Position numbers and translations under genes: made by a program. 64,000 bases of DNA from Saprospiraceae bacterium (GTDB taxonomy: Bacteria; Bacteroidota; Bacteroidia; Chitinophagales; Saprospiraceae): NCBI GenBank assembly GCA_016710265.1, contig JADJJL010000006.1, forward strand, positions 578,185 through 642,184. Direction: 5' to 3'. The notes under the pieces are model-generated. The model did not search any database and was not told the origin of the DNA. It was given only the letters and a program-made list of their open reading frames with translations. This document shows positions 50,993 through 60,790 of the stretch, one piece after another (position 1 is the stretch's first letter; every line of letters starts with the position of its first letter).

Positions 50993-52839
50993 ACGAAGTT
51001 TACATCACCAGCGCAGGAATCTTCTTGCCCAATCAAGCCATTTCTAATGATGAAATGGAAGAATATTTAGGATTGGTCTATGGGAAAAAGAGTATCGTAA
51101 AGAGTCGAATCTTGACCCAAAATGGAATTAAGCAAAGGTACTATGCCCTCAATACTCAACAAGAAAGAACTCATTCTAATGCTCAGTTGGCCATTCATGC
51201 TGTAAATGCTGCATTGGCGAAAAGCGAATTGCGTGCCAAAGACATTGAATTATTAGCCACAGGAACCACCCAAGGAGATTTGCCCATTCCTGGATTTGCA
51301 AGCATGGTGCACGCAGGACTCGATTTCTCAAGATGCGAAATTGCAAGCTTCCAAAGTGTTTGTGCCAGCGGAATGATGGCTTTGAAAGATGCATTTTCTC
51401 AAATTAAAAGCAAGGATAAGCAAAACGCAGTTTGTGTCGGTTCTGAATTTGCCAGCAGGTTGTTTAAATCTTCCAGATTTGAAGCTCAACAAATTAAATC
51501 GCTTTCATTTGACACTGAATTTTTGAGATGGATGCTATCTGATGGGGCAGGTGCCATGGTTTTGGAAAACAAAAAAAGCCAAAAAGGATGGTCCCTAAAA
51601 ATAGAATGGATCGATATAAAATCCCACGCACACGAGTTTCCGCTTTGCATGTTTACCGGGAAAACTGATAATCAAAATGAAACTGAATTATCCTGGTTGG
51701 ATTATCCGGATTATGAGTCTGCTTCCAAAGCCGGTGCATTAAATTTAAGACAAGATGTGCGTTTATTGGATAAAGTCATTCAAACTGGAGTGGCCCATTA
51801 TTTTGAACTTATCGATGAAGGCAAAATTGTGAAAGAACAAACAGATTGGCTTTGTTGTCATTATTCATCAGAGGTCTTTAAAAAGCCTATCCAGGATTTA
51901 ATGGAAAAAGGTGGCGGCGCCATCCCTGAGGAAAAATGGTTTAGCAATTTGTCAAGTAAAGGAAATACCGGTGCGGCTTCTATTTTTATCATGTTGGAAG
52001 AACTTCTTTATTCAGGAAAATTAAAACAAGGTGATACCATCTTATGCATGGTGCCGGAAAGCGGCAGATTTATTACTTCATTTATGCAATTGAAGGTTGA
52101 AGGTCATCAAGAACTAGAAACTAAATCTTATCCTTTGAGAGAAATTCTAGCACCAGAACTGATTATAAATCAAAGTGAAACTTCTGAATGGTTAATTAGA
52201 CAACTCTCTCAAATTTGGATAGACTTCGAAACTGAACTTTTAAAAGTTCCCATTGTCGCAAAAATACATTCCGGAAAATTGAGTTTGACTGATTATAAAT
52301 TATTGTTGCTTGATTTAAGGCAACAGGTCATTGATGGTTCGCAATGGATCTCAAGAGCAGCTTCCAACATAGAAATAGAATTGTTTGATTTGCGTTCTGC
52401 ATTTATTAAACATACGGCCACAGAACATAAAGACTATCAAATTCTGGAAAAGAATTATGTGAATTTAGGAGAGTCTTTGGAAGATATTCAAAGCCGCGAA
52501 AAAAATATTGGTAGCATGGCCTTGTCTGCTTTTATGTTTCAACAGGCTAGTAAGCCAAATCCAATTGATCTATTGGGCGCGATGTTTATTATTGAAGGTA
52601 TAGGAAAGAGATTAGCGGGATATTGGGGTGAAATGATCAAAGAGCAATTGGCTCTAAACGAAGACCAGGTTTCATTTTTTACGTATCATGGTGTTGCAGA
52701 TGAAAATCATTTTCACAGATTGGAAGAAGCATTAAATCATCCTCAAATGAACATGGCTTTGGCAAAAAGAATTGCCAAAACTGCAAAAACCACTGCAAAA
52801 TTGTATTGGTTACAACTTAATGAAATTGGTAATTATTAA
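50989..52839 (+). CDS. Ketosynthase III (KASIII/thiolase) fused to a haem-oxygenase-like diiron (HDO) domain
   Basis: 616 residues. Residues 1-375 form a KASIII fold: Cys125 in FQSVCASGMMALKDA, His291 in CCHYSSEVF and Asn326 in SSKGNTGAAS complete the Cys-His-Asn triad, so condensation of an acyl-thioester is expected. GxGxG-like and LSDGAGAMVLE motifs are normal. Residues about 390-616 are all-helical with ligands of the PqqC/TenA-fold HDO family: Glu479 and His480 (TATEHKDY), Glu536 (FIIEGIG), His567 and Asp571/His574 (YHGVADENHFH). HDO enzymes use two irons and O2 for C-C or C-N cleavage or hydroxylation. The fusion would couple C-C bond formation to an oxidative step. The flanking genes, coupled by overlaps, are a membrane hydroxylase and an unknown protein. 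Confidence 0.8.
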   Translation: MNEVYITSAGIFLPNQAISNDEMEEYLGLVYGKKSIVKSRILTQNGIKQRYYALNTQQERTHSNAQLAIHAVNAALAKSELRAKDIELLATGTTQGDLPIPGFASMVHAGLDFSRCEIASFQSVCASGMMALKDAFSQIKSKDKQNAVCVGSEFASRLFKSSRFEAQQIKSLSFDTEFLRWMLSDGAGAMVLENKKSQKGWSLKIEWIDIKSHAHEFPLCMFTGKTDNQNETELSWLDYPDYESASKAGALNLRQDVRLLDKVIQTGVAHYFELIDEGKIVKEQTDWLCCHYSSEVFKKPIQDLMEKGGGAIPEEKWFSNLSSKGNTGAASIFIMLEELLYSGKLKQGDTILCMVPESGRFITSFMQLKVEGHQELETKSYPLREILAPELIINQSETSEWLIRQLSQIWIDFETELLKVPIVAKIHSGKLSLTDYKLLLLDLRQQVIDGSQWISRAASNIEIELFDLRSAFIKHTATEHKDYQILEKNYVNLGESLEDIQSREKNIGSMALSAFMFQQASKPNPIDLLGAMFIIEGIGKRLAGYWGEMIKEQLALNEDQVSFFTYHGVADENHFHRLEEALNHPQMNMALAKRIAKTAKTTAKLYWLQLNEIGNY

Positions 52840-52849
52840 AATTTAAAAA

Positions 52850-53740
52850 ATGGCTGAAGTATTAGATATTAACTCACACGATAGCAGAGATCCAAATCCT
52901 TGGTTGGCATTGTATTTGGACAGCAGCATCCCTATGAACCTCAGAACCAAACAGGCATTGATGAGAGACAACAATTCCAAATCTGCAAAATATCTGCTTC
53001 CACTGATTCAGATTTGGTCAAAAATCACTATGTTTTTTATCCATATTTTTAAGTTTTTCTTTCCAAATTTGATCAATTCTTCAAAAATCCTTCATAGGAT
53101 TCTGTCCTGGGGCCTTAGAAATTTTGTAAGCCCGGATGCCAATTTACTTATCTTTCGACATTTTCATGTAGGAAGTGAAATATTAGAATTTATTGCAGGA
53201 AATATAAAAGATGTTGAAATAAAAGGCAATCCATTAAAGCCAAGAAATTTTGAAGACGTCAAGGATGATTTATTTTTAAAACATGATTTAAACCTCTACA
53301 ATTTTGTGATCAATTTAAATAGACAATTGAATGAGAAAGGCATCTCGATCACCGCGGTAGAAGAGAAAAACCTGGACATGATCACTGAAGACCAGTTTAA
53401 CCACATTGAGTTCCCCAATAAATGGACTAATTTCTTGGATCTTAGGTCCGCTATAGAACTATTTACCCCATTTTATCAATTGTTTCTAACCTCAAACGAT
53501 TTTTTAAGAGCCTCCAATTCATTACAATTGGATGAAACAATTGCCATTTATTCTGCTCAAATCATGGGAACTCCAGGCCATCTTGGTTTGGTGAATAACA
53601 AACATCCAATGATTCCTGAAACCACCTACAGTGCCGCATATCGTTTGGTCTTGCATGGTTTGGCTGCGGAAACTTTGCATGAACTATTGGTCCATACAAA
53701 ATTAGAAATTAAAAGTGATGGGATCATGACTCCTCATTAA
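52850..53740 (+). CDS. Unknown protein of the ketosynthase-HDO operon
   Basis: 296 residues, starting 10 nt after the KASIII-HDO stop. The N-terminal region reads NPWLALYLDSSIPMNLRTKQ and contains one hydrophobic stretch (ITMFFIHIFKFFFPNL, about residues 57-72) that could associate with the membrane. The rest is helical with many His/Asn residues: LIFRHFHVGSEILEFIAGNI, LFLKHDLNLYNFVINLN, YRLVLHGLAAETLHELLVHT. The RHFHVGSE, FLKHD and HELLVH motifs could hold a metal, as in another helical oxygenase-like fold, but I cannot assign a family. Its constant linkage to the preceding gene suggests a partner or second tailoring enzyme. Confidence 0.6.
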   Translation: MAEVLDINSHDSRDPNPWLALYLDSSIPMNLRTKQALMRDNNSKSAKYLLPLIQIWSKITMFFIHIFKFFFPNLINSSKILHRILSWGLRNFVSPDANLLIFRHFHVGSEILEFIAGNIKDVEIKGNPLKPRNFEDVKDDLFLKHDLNLYNFVINLNRQLNEKGISITAVEEKNLDMITEDQFNHIEFPNKWTNFLDLRSAIELFTPFYQLFLTSNDFLRASNSLQLDETIAIYSAQIMGTPGHLGLVNNKHPMIPETTYSAAYRLVLHGLAAETLHELLVHTKLEIKSDGIMTPH

Positions 53741-53805
53741 TTTGTAAGTTGAAATAATTGAACAGATAAGTTTCACAATTATATAAATCAAATAATCAAA
53801 ATATT

Positions 53806-54921
53806 TTGGCTTTCATTTTTAAAATATTCAAATGGACTTTTAAAACCATTTTGGTTCTTCTCGGTGTCTTTCCATTATCAAAGTGTAGTCCCGGATACCG
53901 AGAACAGAATGGTAAAATTACTTTTAATGGAAAAGAAATCAACGATAAAAACTTTATAGTGCTCAATGATCATTTTGCAAAGGACGATACAGCAATTTAC
54001 TTTAAAGATTATATAATTGAAAATGCAGATATACCAACATTTGAAGCATTGGACGCACACTATGCGAAAGATAAGTGGATGGTCTATTATTGCAAAGTGG
54101 AGAGAGACGCACAAGCATATTATCTGACCAAGAGAAATGTCATTTTTAGAATGAAGGATGCTGATGTTACCACTTTTAAATTAATGAACGGTGGGCTTGA
54201 TGGGTATGCCGTAGACAAGAAACAAGCTTACTTTAACGGCGTGGCTTTTGTGGTGGAAGATGTTCAAACTCTCCAACAAATCGATGGCCGATTTGTAAAA
54301 GATCAATATCATGTATATTTTGATCAATCTCCAATCAAAATGGCAAATCCTGTAAGTTTTGAAATTTTGAATAGCTATTATGCAAAGGATGATAAAAGGT
54401 TTTTCTATTATGGTAAACCGTATGAATTTTACAATGGGATACATGAAATTCCTTGTGATGTTGCCTCCTTTGAATTATTGGAATATCCTTATTCTAAAGA
54501 TCAAGCATCTGTATTTTATTACTACACCAAGATATTAAAAGCCGATTCAAAGAGTTTTCAAACGCTTGGTTCGCACTATTCAAAAGACAAAAATTATGTT
54601 TTTTTAGAGTCGGAAATAATGAATGGGGCCGACCCTGCGAGTTTTTCATTGGTTCCACAGGATGAATATGCCACTGAGGCCAACTATTATTCACGTGATA
54701 AAAATAAAGTGTTTTGGAAAATTAGAAGCATCGAGAAAGCCAATCCCGATAAATTTAAAGTAATAGGACTGGACTATTCTACGGATGGACAAAATATTTT
54801 TTATGAATCCGAATTGCTCCCAAACGTAGATGTATTGAGTTTTGAAATTAGTCATCATAATTATGGGGATTCTGACGCCAAGGACAAGAATCATCAATAT
54901 TTAAAGGGGAAAAGACTTTAA
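53806..54921 (+). CDS. DKNYY-repeat lipoprotein
   Basis: 371 residues, TTG start at 53806 followed by a hydrophobic segment and LLGVFPLSKCSPG, a possible lipobox (Cys27). Repeats of about 35-40 residues with the motif D-K/D-x-x-V/A-Y-x (DTAIYFKDYIIENADIPTFE, YAKDKWMVYYCKVERDAQAY, YSKDKNYVFLESEIMNGADP, DKNKVFWKIRSIEKANPDKF) match the DKNYY family (PF13644-type), with at least eight copies. DKNYY proteins are exported repeat proteins of unknown function. It stands 66 bp after the operon and has its own 5' region, so it is probably separate. Intact. Confidence 0.8.
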   Translation: MAFIFKIFKWTFKTILVLLGVFPLSKCSPGYREQNGKITFNGKEINDKNFIVLNDHFAKDDTAIYFKDYIIENADIPTFEALDAHYAKDKWMVYYCKVERDAQAYYLTKRNVIFRMKDADVTTFKLMNGGLDGYAVDKKQAYFNGVAFVVEDVQTLQQIDGRFVKDQYHVYFDQSPIKMANPVSFEILNSYYAKDDKRFFYYGKPYEFYNGIHEIPCDVASFELLEYPYSKDQASVFYYYTKILKADSKSFQTLGSHYSKDKNYVFLESEIMNGADPASFSLVPQDEYATEANYYSRDKNKVFWKIRSIEKANPDKFKVIGLDYSTDGQNIFYESELLPNVDVLSFEISHHNYGDSDAKDKNHQYLKGKRL

Positions 54922-55078
54922 CTTAATTGTTTCAAGTGATACAAAGTTAAAATAGTTCTATAGGGCAAACTTTCTTTAATTTTCACTTTTATAAGGCTTG
55001 CTCAGAAATAATCTCTTCCAATTTATTCCTTCTAGTTTTTCGTAAATTACATACCTTCGTACCAAAATTAATAGAATC

Positions 55079-55831
55079 ATGGCTTTACAAGAAGAAATGG
55101 AAGTTCAAGGGGTATGGTTATTTCGTTACAGAGGAGTGCTGCCTTTGATCATATTGTTGATAGGCGGACTTTTGTACGTAAACTCCAAAATGAATTCTGT
55201 CAATAATTTTCTTGAGAATGATCAGTTTGAAATATACTTCGAATTATTTTGCTTATTGATCAGTTTTATTGGATTGGGAATTCGTATTTATACCGTAGGA
55301 CATACGCCTAAAAATACTTCAGGAAGAAACGTGACCGAACAAGTTGCAGATAGATTGAACACCACAGGAATTTATTCTATTGTAAGGCATCCCTTGTATT
55401 TAGGCAATTTTTTTATGTGGTTGGGTCCTGCTTTGTTGACAGCTAATTGGTGGTTTGTAGTTTCGTTTTGCTTCTTTTATTGGATCTATTATGAAAGGAT
55501 CATGTATGCAGAAGAACAATTTTTAAGGAGAAAATTTGTTGAGCAGTTTACTAGTTGGGCTCAAAAAACTCCAGCGTTTTTCCCCAATTTCTCAAATTTT
55601 ACTGCATCAGATCTAGATTTTAGTTGGAAAAAAGTTTTAATAAAAGAAAAGAATGGATTGGCTGCTACCTTAATCATTTTTTTCGCATTCGACCTGGCTG
55701 GTGAATATCTTGCGGATACCAACAATTATAATTATTTTATTGCTATTCTATTTGCATTGAGTATAATCCTATTTGCGATTTTAAAATTCTTACAAAAAAA
55801 CACAAAAGTACTTCATGAGGAGGGTAGATAA
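55079..55831 (+). CDS. Isoprenylcysteine carboxyl methyltransferase-like (ICMT/PEMT) membrane enzyme
   Basis: 250 residues. The signature RHPLYLGNFFMWLGPALLTA and the following helix pair with YYERIMYAEEQFLRRKFVEQF are the SAM-binding motifs of the ICMT/PEMT family (GRN-x6-Q upstream, RHP, EE). Four to five helices place the active site in the membrane. Bacterial members methylate lipids or quinone and other hydrophobic substrates; the target here is unknown. The last about 60 residues form additional hydrophobic segments (AATLIIFFAFDLAGEYL; YFIAILFALSIILFAILKF), more than the minimal family, so a fused membrane domain is possible. Intact; TACCTTCG at 55051-55058 resembles the -7 box. Confidence 0.8.
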   Translation: MALQEEMEVQGVWLFRYRGVLPLIILLIGGLLYVNSKMNSVNNFLENDQFEIYFELFCLLISFIGLGIRIYTVGHTPKNTSGRNVTEQVADRLNTTGIYSIVRHPLYLGNFFMWLGPALLTANWWFVVSFCFFYWIYYERIMYAEEQFLRRKFVEQFTSWAQKTPAFFPNFSNFTASDLDFSWKKVLIKEKNGLAATLIIFFAFDLAGEYLADTNNYNYFIAILFALSIILFAILKFLQKNTKVLHEEGR

Positions 55832-55898
55832 TTAGTCCAATTATAGCTTTTGTTTCGAATTTTATTGACCTTTTAAATGAATGATAATTTAGAATTAC

Positions 55899-56361
55899 AT
55901 GAATCCCATCGATCAGTATTTTAATGAAGAAAAATTTCAATGCAGTGTAGGCTTAGTAATTTCCATTCTCTTTTTGGCTGTAGCCGCGTATTTTTTATAC
56001 CAACCATCCTCCTTTTTATAAAGGACTTGCTTATGCAATAATACCCATCTCTTTTTTATTTCTGGTGATCTGCTCGATGATTGTATTGCGAGCACCTAAA
56101 GATATTGTTCGAGTGAAATCTTTTTTAACCACAGAGCCATTGAAATTGAAAACAGAAGAACTGCCCAGGATGAATAAAATCATGAATAGTTTCGTAATTA
56201 TTAAAAAAGTAGAATTGGGTTTATTGTTGCTAAGTTTAATTATTTGCATTGTTTTTTGGAAGAATGATTTAATAAAGGGGATTTCAATTGGCTTAATGGT
56301 GCAAAGTGCCGCCTTTATTATTTTGACTATAATGCCTTCAACAAGAGGACTGTATATCTAG
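55899..56361 (+). pseudogene. Two-helix membrane protein, frameshifted near residue 42
   Basis: The first frame from ATG 55899 reads MNPIDQYFNEEKFQCSVGLV, then ISILFLAVAAYFLYQ, and runs to a stop at 56020. The next frame continues as FYKGLAYAIIPISFLFLVIC, then RAPKDIVRVKSF and helices (IIKKVELGLLLLSLIICIVF) to the TAG at 56359-56361. The total length of 463 nt is one base over a multiple of three, so one base was inserted near ACCAACCATCC (or two lost). The protein would have four hydrophobic helices. The 3' part alone (from 56065) is the intact-looking frame. From here on frameshifts become frequent. Confidence 0.65.
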
Positions 56362-56543
56362 AATTTCTTAAATCTATTTGATTTTTTTAAGAACTATACA
56401 AATTCTTTAATTTAACTATACTCTAAAAAAAGTTAAATTTCAATTTTAAAGTGAAATTTTGATTTTACAAAATTATTGCTTTCTAGTCAAATCAGTATAT
56501 TTTTTGGCTTTGTTCTATATTTATTTATCAAAAAAACAAGTTT

Positions 56544-57281
56544 ATGAAAGCCACAAATCTACTCTTGATTATTTGTGTCTGTCGCATAGTTTTGCCCAAA
56601 ATAGTTCTATTACCATCAATCCAGACGGAACTCATACAGTGACACATCACAACGAGTTTACTTTACTCAAATCAATCCTGATGGAACCCATACCATCATA
56701 CACCACCACGGTCCAAATTCTGTGAAAATAAATCCTGATGGAACACATACTGTAATCCATCGTATAGGAAATCAATCTACCCAAATTAATCCAGATGGAA
56801 CGCATACATTCATAACCATAATGGGCCTGTTTCTACTCAGATGAATCCTGATGGTACCCATACCATTATTCACCACAACGGCAACAGTTCTACACAGATA
56901 AATCCGGATGGTACCCACTCAGTAATAATGATGAATGGCAACACATTGATTCAAACGAACTCTTATGGTACTCAAAAATTGACCCATTTCTCTGGCAACA
57001 TAGATTCCCAGATTAATCCAGACGGCACAAGTACCCTCATTTATCGGAATGGGAGTACTTCTACTCAATTAAATCCTGATGGCACACAAACCATCATTCA
57101 TCACAATGGAAATACTTCTACCCAAATTAACCCTGATGGCCACAAACCATCATTACCACAATGGCAATACTTCCACAAATAAACTCAGATGGTACTCAAA
57201 CCATTATATACCCGAGGTGATAGCTCAAGATATGTTCATCCAGATGGCACACAAACCATCGTGAAGCACGAAAAATCTTGA
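56544..57281 (+). pseudogene. Secreted protein built of 19-residue NPDGT repeats, frameshifted
   Basis: MKATNLLLIIC begins a signal peptide whose continuation in the next frame is SLSHSFAQNSSITI-like, so one base is lost near 56575. The body is about twelve copies of a 57-bp unit encoding NPDGTQTIIHHNGNTSTQI-like sequence. Frame changes occur at least near 56655, 56805, 57142 and 57195. The reading ends with DGTQTIVKHEKS. Repeats of alternating Asn-Pro-Asp-Gly-Thr turns with strand residues would form a regular solenoid or an adhesin stalk. The Lys-rich tail beyond 57281 may be a further part of the gene in other frames. In a polished assembly this may be a full reading frame. Confidence 0.6.
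56618..57270 (+). repeat. 57-bp tandem repeats (about 12 units) encoding NPDGT-type repeats
   Basis: Units begin AATCC(A/T)GA(T/C)GG and recur about every 57 bp from 56618 to 57240, with units such as AATCCTGATGGCACACAAAC and AATCCGGATGGTACCCACTC. Copies differ at third codon positions, so selection on the protein repeat is plausible. Some units are 1-4 bp short (near 56650, 57142, 57190), causing the frame changes. Confidence 0.75.
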
Positions 57282-57549
57282 TCTAAAAAGGAAGAAAAGG
57301 ATTCGAAAAAGTCAAAAAGGAAAAAAATCCAAAAGTGAAAAGAACAAAAGTTCCTGTAGAAGAACAAAATTAACAGTTGGAGTAAGATCTTCTTTCAAAT
57401 TTTTTGTAAATTAAAGATATTCACAAAGCTTTTCATAATTCATTTAGAATTACATTTGCATCAAGTATTCTTTGCATGTTTAGAATTTCAGATTTGTAAA
57501 TTTTTTTAATTCAATATGAATTTCAAATTTACCCTTCTTGATCGTTTAA
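57282..57549. other. Intergenic region, no supported gene
   Basis: 268 bp. The first 90 bp are Lys-rich in one frame and may be the end of the repeat-protein gene. The rest is AT-rich and without a recognised motif. Confidence 0.35.
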
Positions 57550-58655
57550 ATGATGCACACTGTTTGTTTTTTTAATACTATAAAATTTTGGGGAGGAGGA
57601 GAAAAGCTTCACCTTGAACATGCCATAGAATTTCAAAAGAAAGGGCATCAAGTATTTGTTGTGACAGATCCAAAATCACCTTTATGGGAAAAACCAAGCA
57701 ATCCAATTTGAAGGTCTTTTCTTTGGTTGTCGGAAATTTCTCCTTCTTAAATCCTTTAAATTTTTAAACTGGTTCAGTTCTATAGGTCTTAAAATATTGA
57801 TACAGTGGTTTTTTCAGCTTCGCAGGATTTAAAGTTAGGAAGCATGGCAGCTAAATGGGCTGGAGTAACTAATATTGTGTATTTGCGGGGACTGGCTGTA
57901 CCTGTCAAAGCTAGTTTTCTAAATCGGTATATTTTTAAGTCTGTGCTTACCCACATTGTCTCTAATTCAGAAGAGACAAAAAGAAATATATTGAAATACC
58001 TTGGTAATTATATTTCACATGACAAAGTACATACCATTTACGTAGGATCGATTTTGAAAATTTTCCAACAAAACAGGATGACAAAATTGGTTTATCCTTA
58101 AAATACCAAAGGCATTGTTTTGGGAAAATGCCGGAAGATTAACTCCCCAAAAGCACAAGAAAAACTGATTCGGGTAGCCAAAATATTAAAAGACCAGAAT
58201 ATACAATTTACCTTATACATTGCAGGGACAGGCGAACTTCATTCAGAATTGCAAACTTTGATTGAGGAATTTCAACTACAAGAGCAGGTATATTTATTGG
58301 ATTTGTGGAAAACATGAATGCTTTTATGAATTCTATTGATATTTTTCTTTTGTCTTCCGCTTGGGAAGGATTTGGTTTTTGTTTTGTGGAAGCAATGCTA
58401 AGAGCTAAGCCTATTGTGGCTTTCAATATTTCCAGTAATCCTGAAATCGTGGAAAATGATAAAACCGGGATTTTTTAGTAAATTACCTAACTTGGAAGAT
58501 TTTGCTGAAAAAACAAAACAACTCATTTTGGATCAGATTTAAGAATAAGGATGGGACAATCAGCAAAACAATCCGTTCTTGATAGATTTGAAATAAAAGA
58601 GAGGGTCACAGAATTTGAAAATTATATTTTTAAATTGAAAGATACTGTAATTTAG
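57550..58655 (+). pseudogene. GT4-type glycosyltransferase, broken by several indels
   Basis: Start MMHTVCFFNTIKFWGGGEKL gives the GT4 N-terminal glycine-rich loop. Frame segments then follow in changing frames: HQVFVVTDPK, SASQDLKLGSMAAKWAGVTN, RVAKILKDQNIQFTLYIAGT (the donor-binding domain), and AWEGFGFCFVEAMLRAKPIV, which holds the E-x7-E signature, ending in KDTVI at 58655. At least four indels occur (near 57700, 57800, 58100, 58300 and 58480). An active enzyme of about 365 residues would transfer a sugar in cell-surface glycan synthesis. With all motifs still recognisable, poor consensus quality is more likely than decay. Confidence 0.75.
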
Positions 58656-58748
58656 TTGTTTGTTTTGGATAACAATGCCAGACTTTCTAATTTTATACTT
58701 ACTAAAAATCATATTATAAGTTTTAAAAAAAAGAATTAGGAAAAAAAA

Positions 58749-59142
58749 ATGACTTCAATTAAGATATTAACTCTACTATTTTCTGTGGTTTTAATTTTTG
58801 TAGTCGCTCTAACAAATTTCTCTAAAACTTCAAATGTAAATATGAATATTGTAGTACTTGTGAAATACAAAGCACTTGAAAAATAAAGCTAATACGGCAA
58901 TAATTGAATGACTAAATTAATAAATTCAGTTAAGAAGGAACCTCATTTATTAAAATCAAAATCCTTTTGGATCCAAAAGACAGTACCAATATTATGTTGT
59001 TTGAAGAATGGGATAATGCTGAGTATTATACGGGAGCGCATATGCAAACTGAACATCTACAAAAATATATTTTAGACTCCAGATCATTTTTACAGGACCA
59101 CCTGAAATTAGCATTTGGCATCCAGCCTCAGAATTTAAATGA
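58749..59142 (+). pseudogene. Antibiotic biosynthesis monooxygenase (ABM)-domain protein, frameshifted
   Basis: The N-terminus MTSIKILTLLFSVVLIFVVA is a signal anchor; NMNIVVLVKYKA starts the ABM domain. After frame changes near 58875 and 58925 it continues as NSVKKEPHFIKIKILLDPKD-like, then LFEEWDNAEYYTGAHMQTEH and LQKYI, and ends ISIWHPASEFK. The ABM ferredoxin-like fold is used in small quinol or haem-degrading monooxygenases such as YgiN. At least two indels. Confidence 0.65.
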
Positions 59143-59376
59143 ATAGTATAGTCTCATTTACAATCTTAAATTGTAACTTATCCTTACATTTGTGCTTAAA
59201 TTAAGATTTAATTACAACTATAAAGTATTGAATATCAAGCATTAACCATTGATAATAAGGCTTTTATTTCGAAAGATTAGCCTATAATGGCTTGATTAAT
59301 ATTGTTTTATATATTTTTTAATATTCAATAGTGCTGGGTTAAATTTGTACTAAGTATATATTTATCAATGTTTTAA
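59143..59376. other. AT-rich intergenic region, no supported gene
   Basis: 234 bp, A+T very high, without a motif that I can assign. Confidence 0.3.
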
Positions 59377-60636
59377 ATGGAGATTTTAAATTGTAATTTT
59401 ACTTATTCTATTAAATGGAATTTTTCAATGTCAGAAATGTCATTGGTCTCTTCCAGAAAATTTAAGCTTGAATCTGCAAAGAAAGGGAAGTAAAGGAGCC
59501 AAAGCTGCAATGGATCTTTCCGGAAAATCCAACAAAATATTTATCTACTGTTCAAATTGGCATAACCCTAATTGGTATTTTATTGAGGGTTTATAGTGGA
59601 GAGAATTTAACCAATGATGTCCAATTGTATCTGGAGCAATTTCAATTTTTCATTTTATGCTCAAAATATGGCGGTTGTCATCGTAGTTCTGTTTGTGACT
59701 TACCTGTCCATTGTACTTGGAGAACTTTACCCAAAAGATTGGGAATGACATTTCCAGAACCCATCGCAATTTTTTTAGCTCCACTTATGAGAGTTCTCTC
59801 TTTTTAACTTCTCCATTTGTCTTACTTTTGACAAGCTCAACAATCTTTTGTTGAGAATTATGGGAATTAAGAAAACAAGTAATAGCAAAGTCTCTGAAGA
59901 AGAAATAAAATCCATCATTAAAGAATCCGCAGATGGCGGAGAAATCCAAGACATTGAACACAATATTGTAGAAAGGGTATTCCGAACTTGGAGATAGACG
60001 AGTGAATTCATTGTTCACTCATAGAAGCGAAATTGTATTTTTAAAACCAGCGACAGTTGGGATGAAATTAAGGACAAAATCAATACAGAAAACATTCTGC
60101 TTATCCAGTGAGCTCAAGTAATGATCTAGACGATATTATAGGGTATTGTTTTATTGAAGGATTTATTTACACCGGATTCAAAAAATCAGTTTAATATCAA
60201 GGATTTTATCCGGACGCCAGTTTATATCAGTGACATTGCCTATGCTTACAAAGTTTTAGAAACTTGAAAAAGCGAGAATGCATTATGGGATGTATTTGAT
60301 GAGTACGGAACTACTGTTGGGATCATTACCATAGACGATGTAGTAGATGCTTTGGTAGGAGATGTTTCTGAAATGGGTCAGGAAAATACCCAAATTACGC
60401 AACGGGACGATAATAAGTTGGTTTGGTCGGTGGACAATATTCATCAATGAATTTATTAGATATTTTTTACATACAAGTAGATGGAAAGAAGTTTTAATAT
60501 AAATTTTCAACCGTTCGCTGGATTAATTATTTATGAAAAAGACAACTTGCCTAACATAGGAGATAAGATCATTATTGACCAGTACGAATCAGAAGTAATT
60601 GATAAAGATGGACAACGAATTGAAAAATTATTGTAA
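59377..60636 (+). pseudogene. CNNM/CorC-type CBS-domain membrane protein (haemolysin family), broken by several indels
   Basis: Segments of the DUF21-CBS-CorC_HlyC architecture occur in order across frames: FSMSEMSLVSSRKFKLESAK and STVQIGITLIGILL (DUF21 helices), VVLFVTYLSIVLGELYPKRL, FPEPIAIFLAPLMRVLSF, EEEIKSIIKESADGGEIQDI, GDRRVNSLFTHRSEIVFL (CBS), TTVGIITIDDVVDALVGDVS (CBS), and FAGLIIYEKDNLPNIGDKII, DKDGQRIEKLL (CorC_HlyC). The intact protein would have about 425 residues and take part in Mg/Co transport or surface-protein function such as GldE. At least six indels. The gene order of domains is undisturbed, so only small errors separate the parts. Confidence 0.75.
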
Positions 60637-60790
60637 CTAAACTTTAAATAAACGATTTATATTTCTTTGAACTTTGATATTTATATTTTTCCATTAAATT
60701 GAATTTATTTTCTGAGCTTCTAATTATTAATTCAATGTATTCAAACTGAAAATACTTTAATATAAATATTATTTTAGTAACGCTAGTTTC

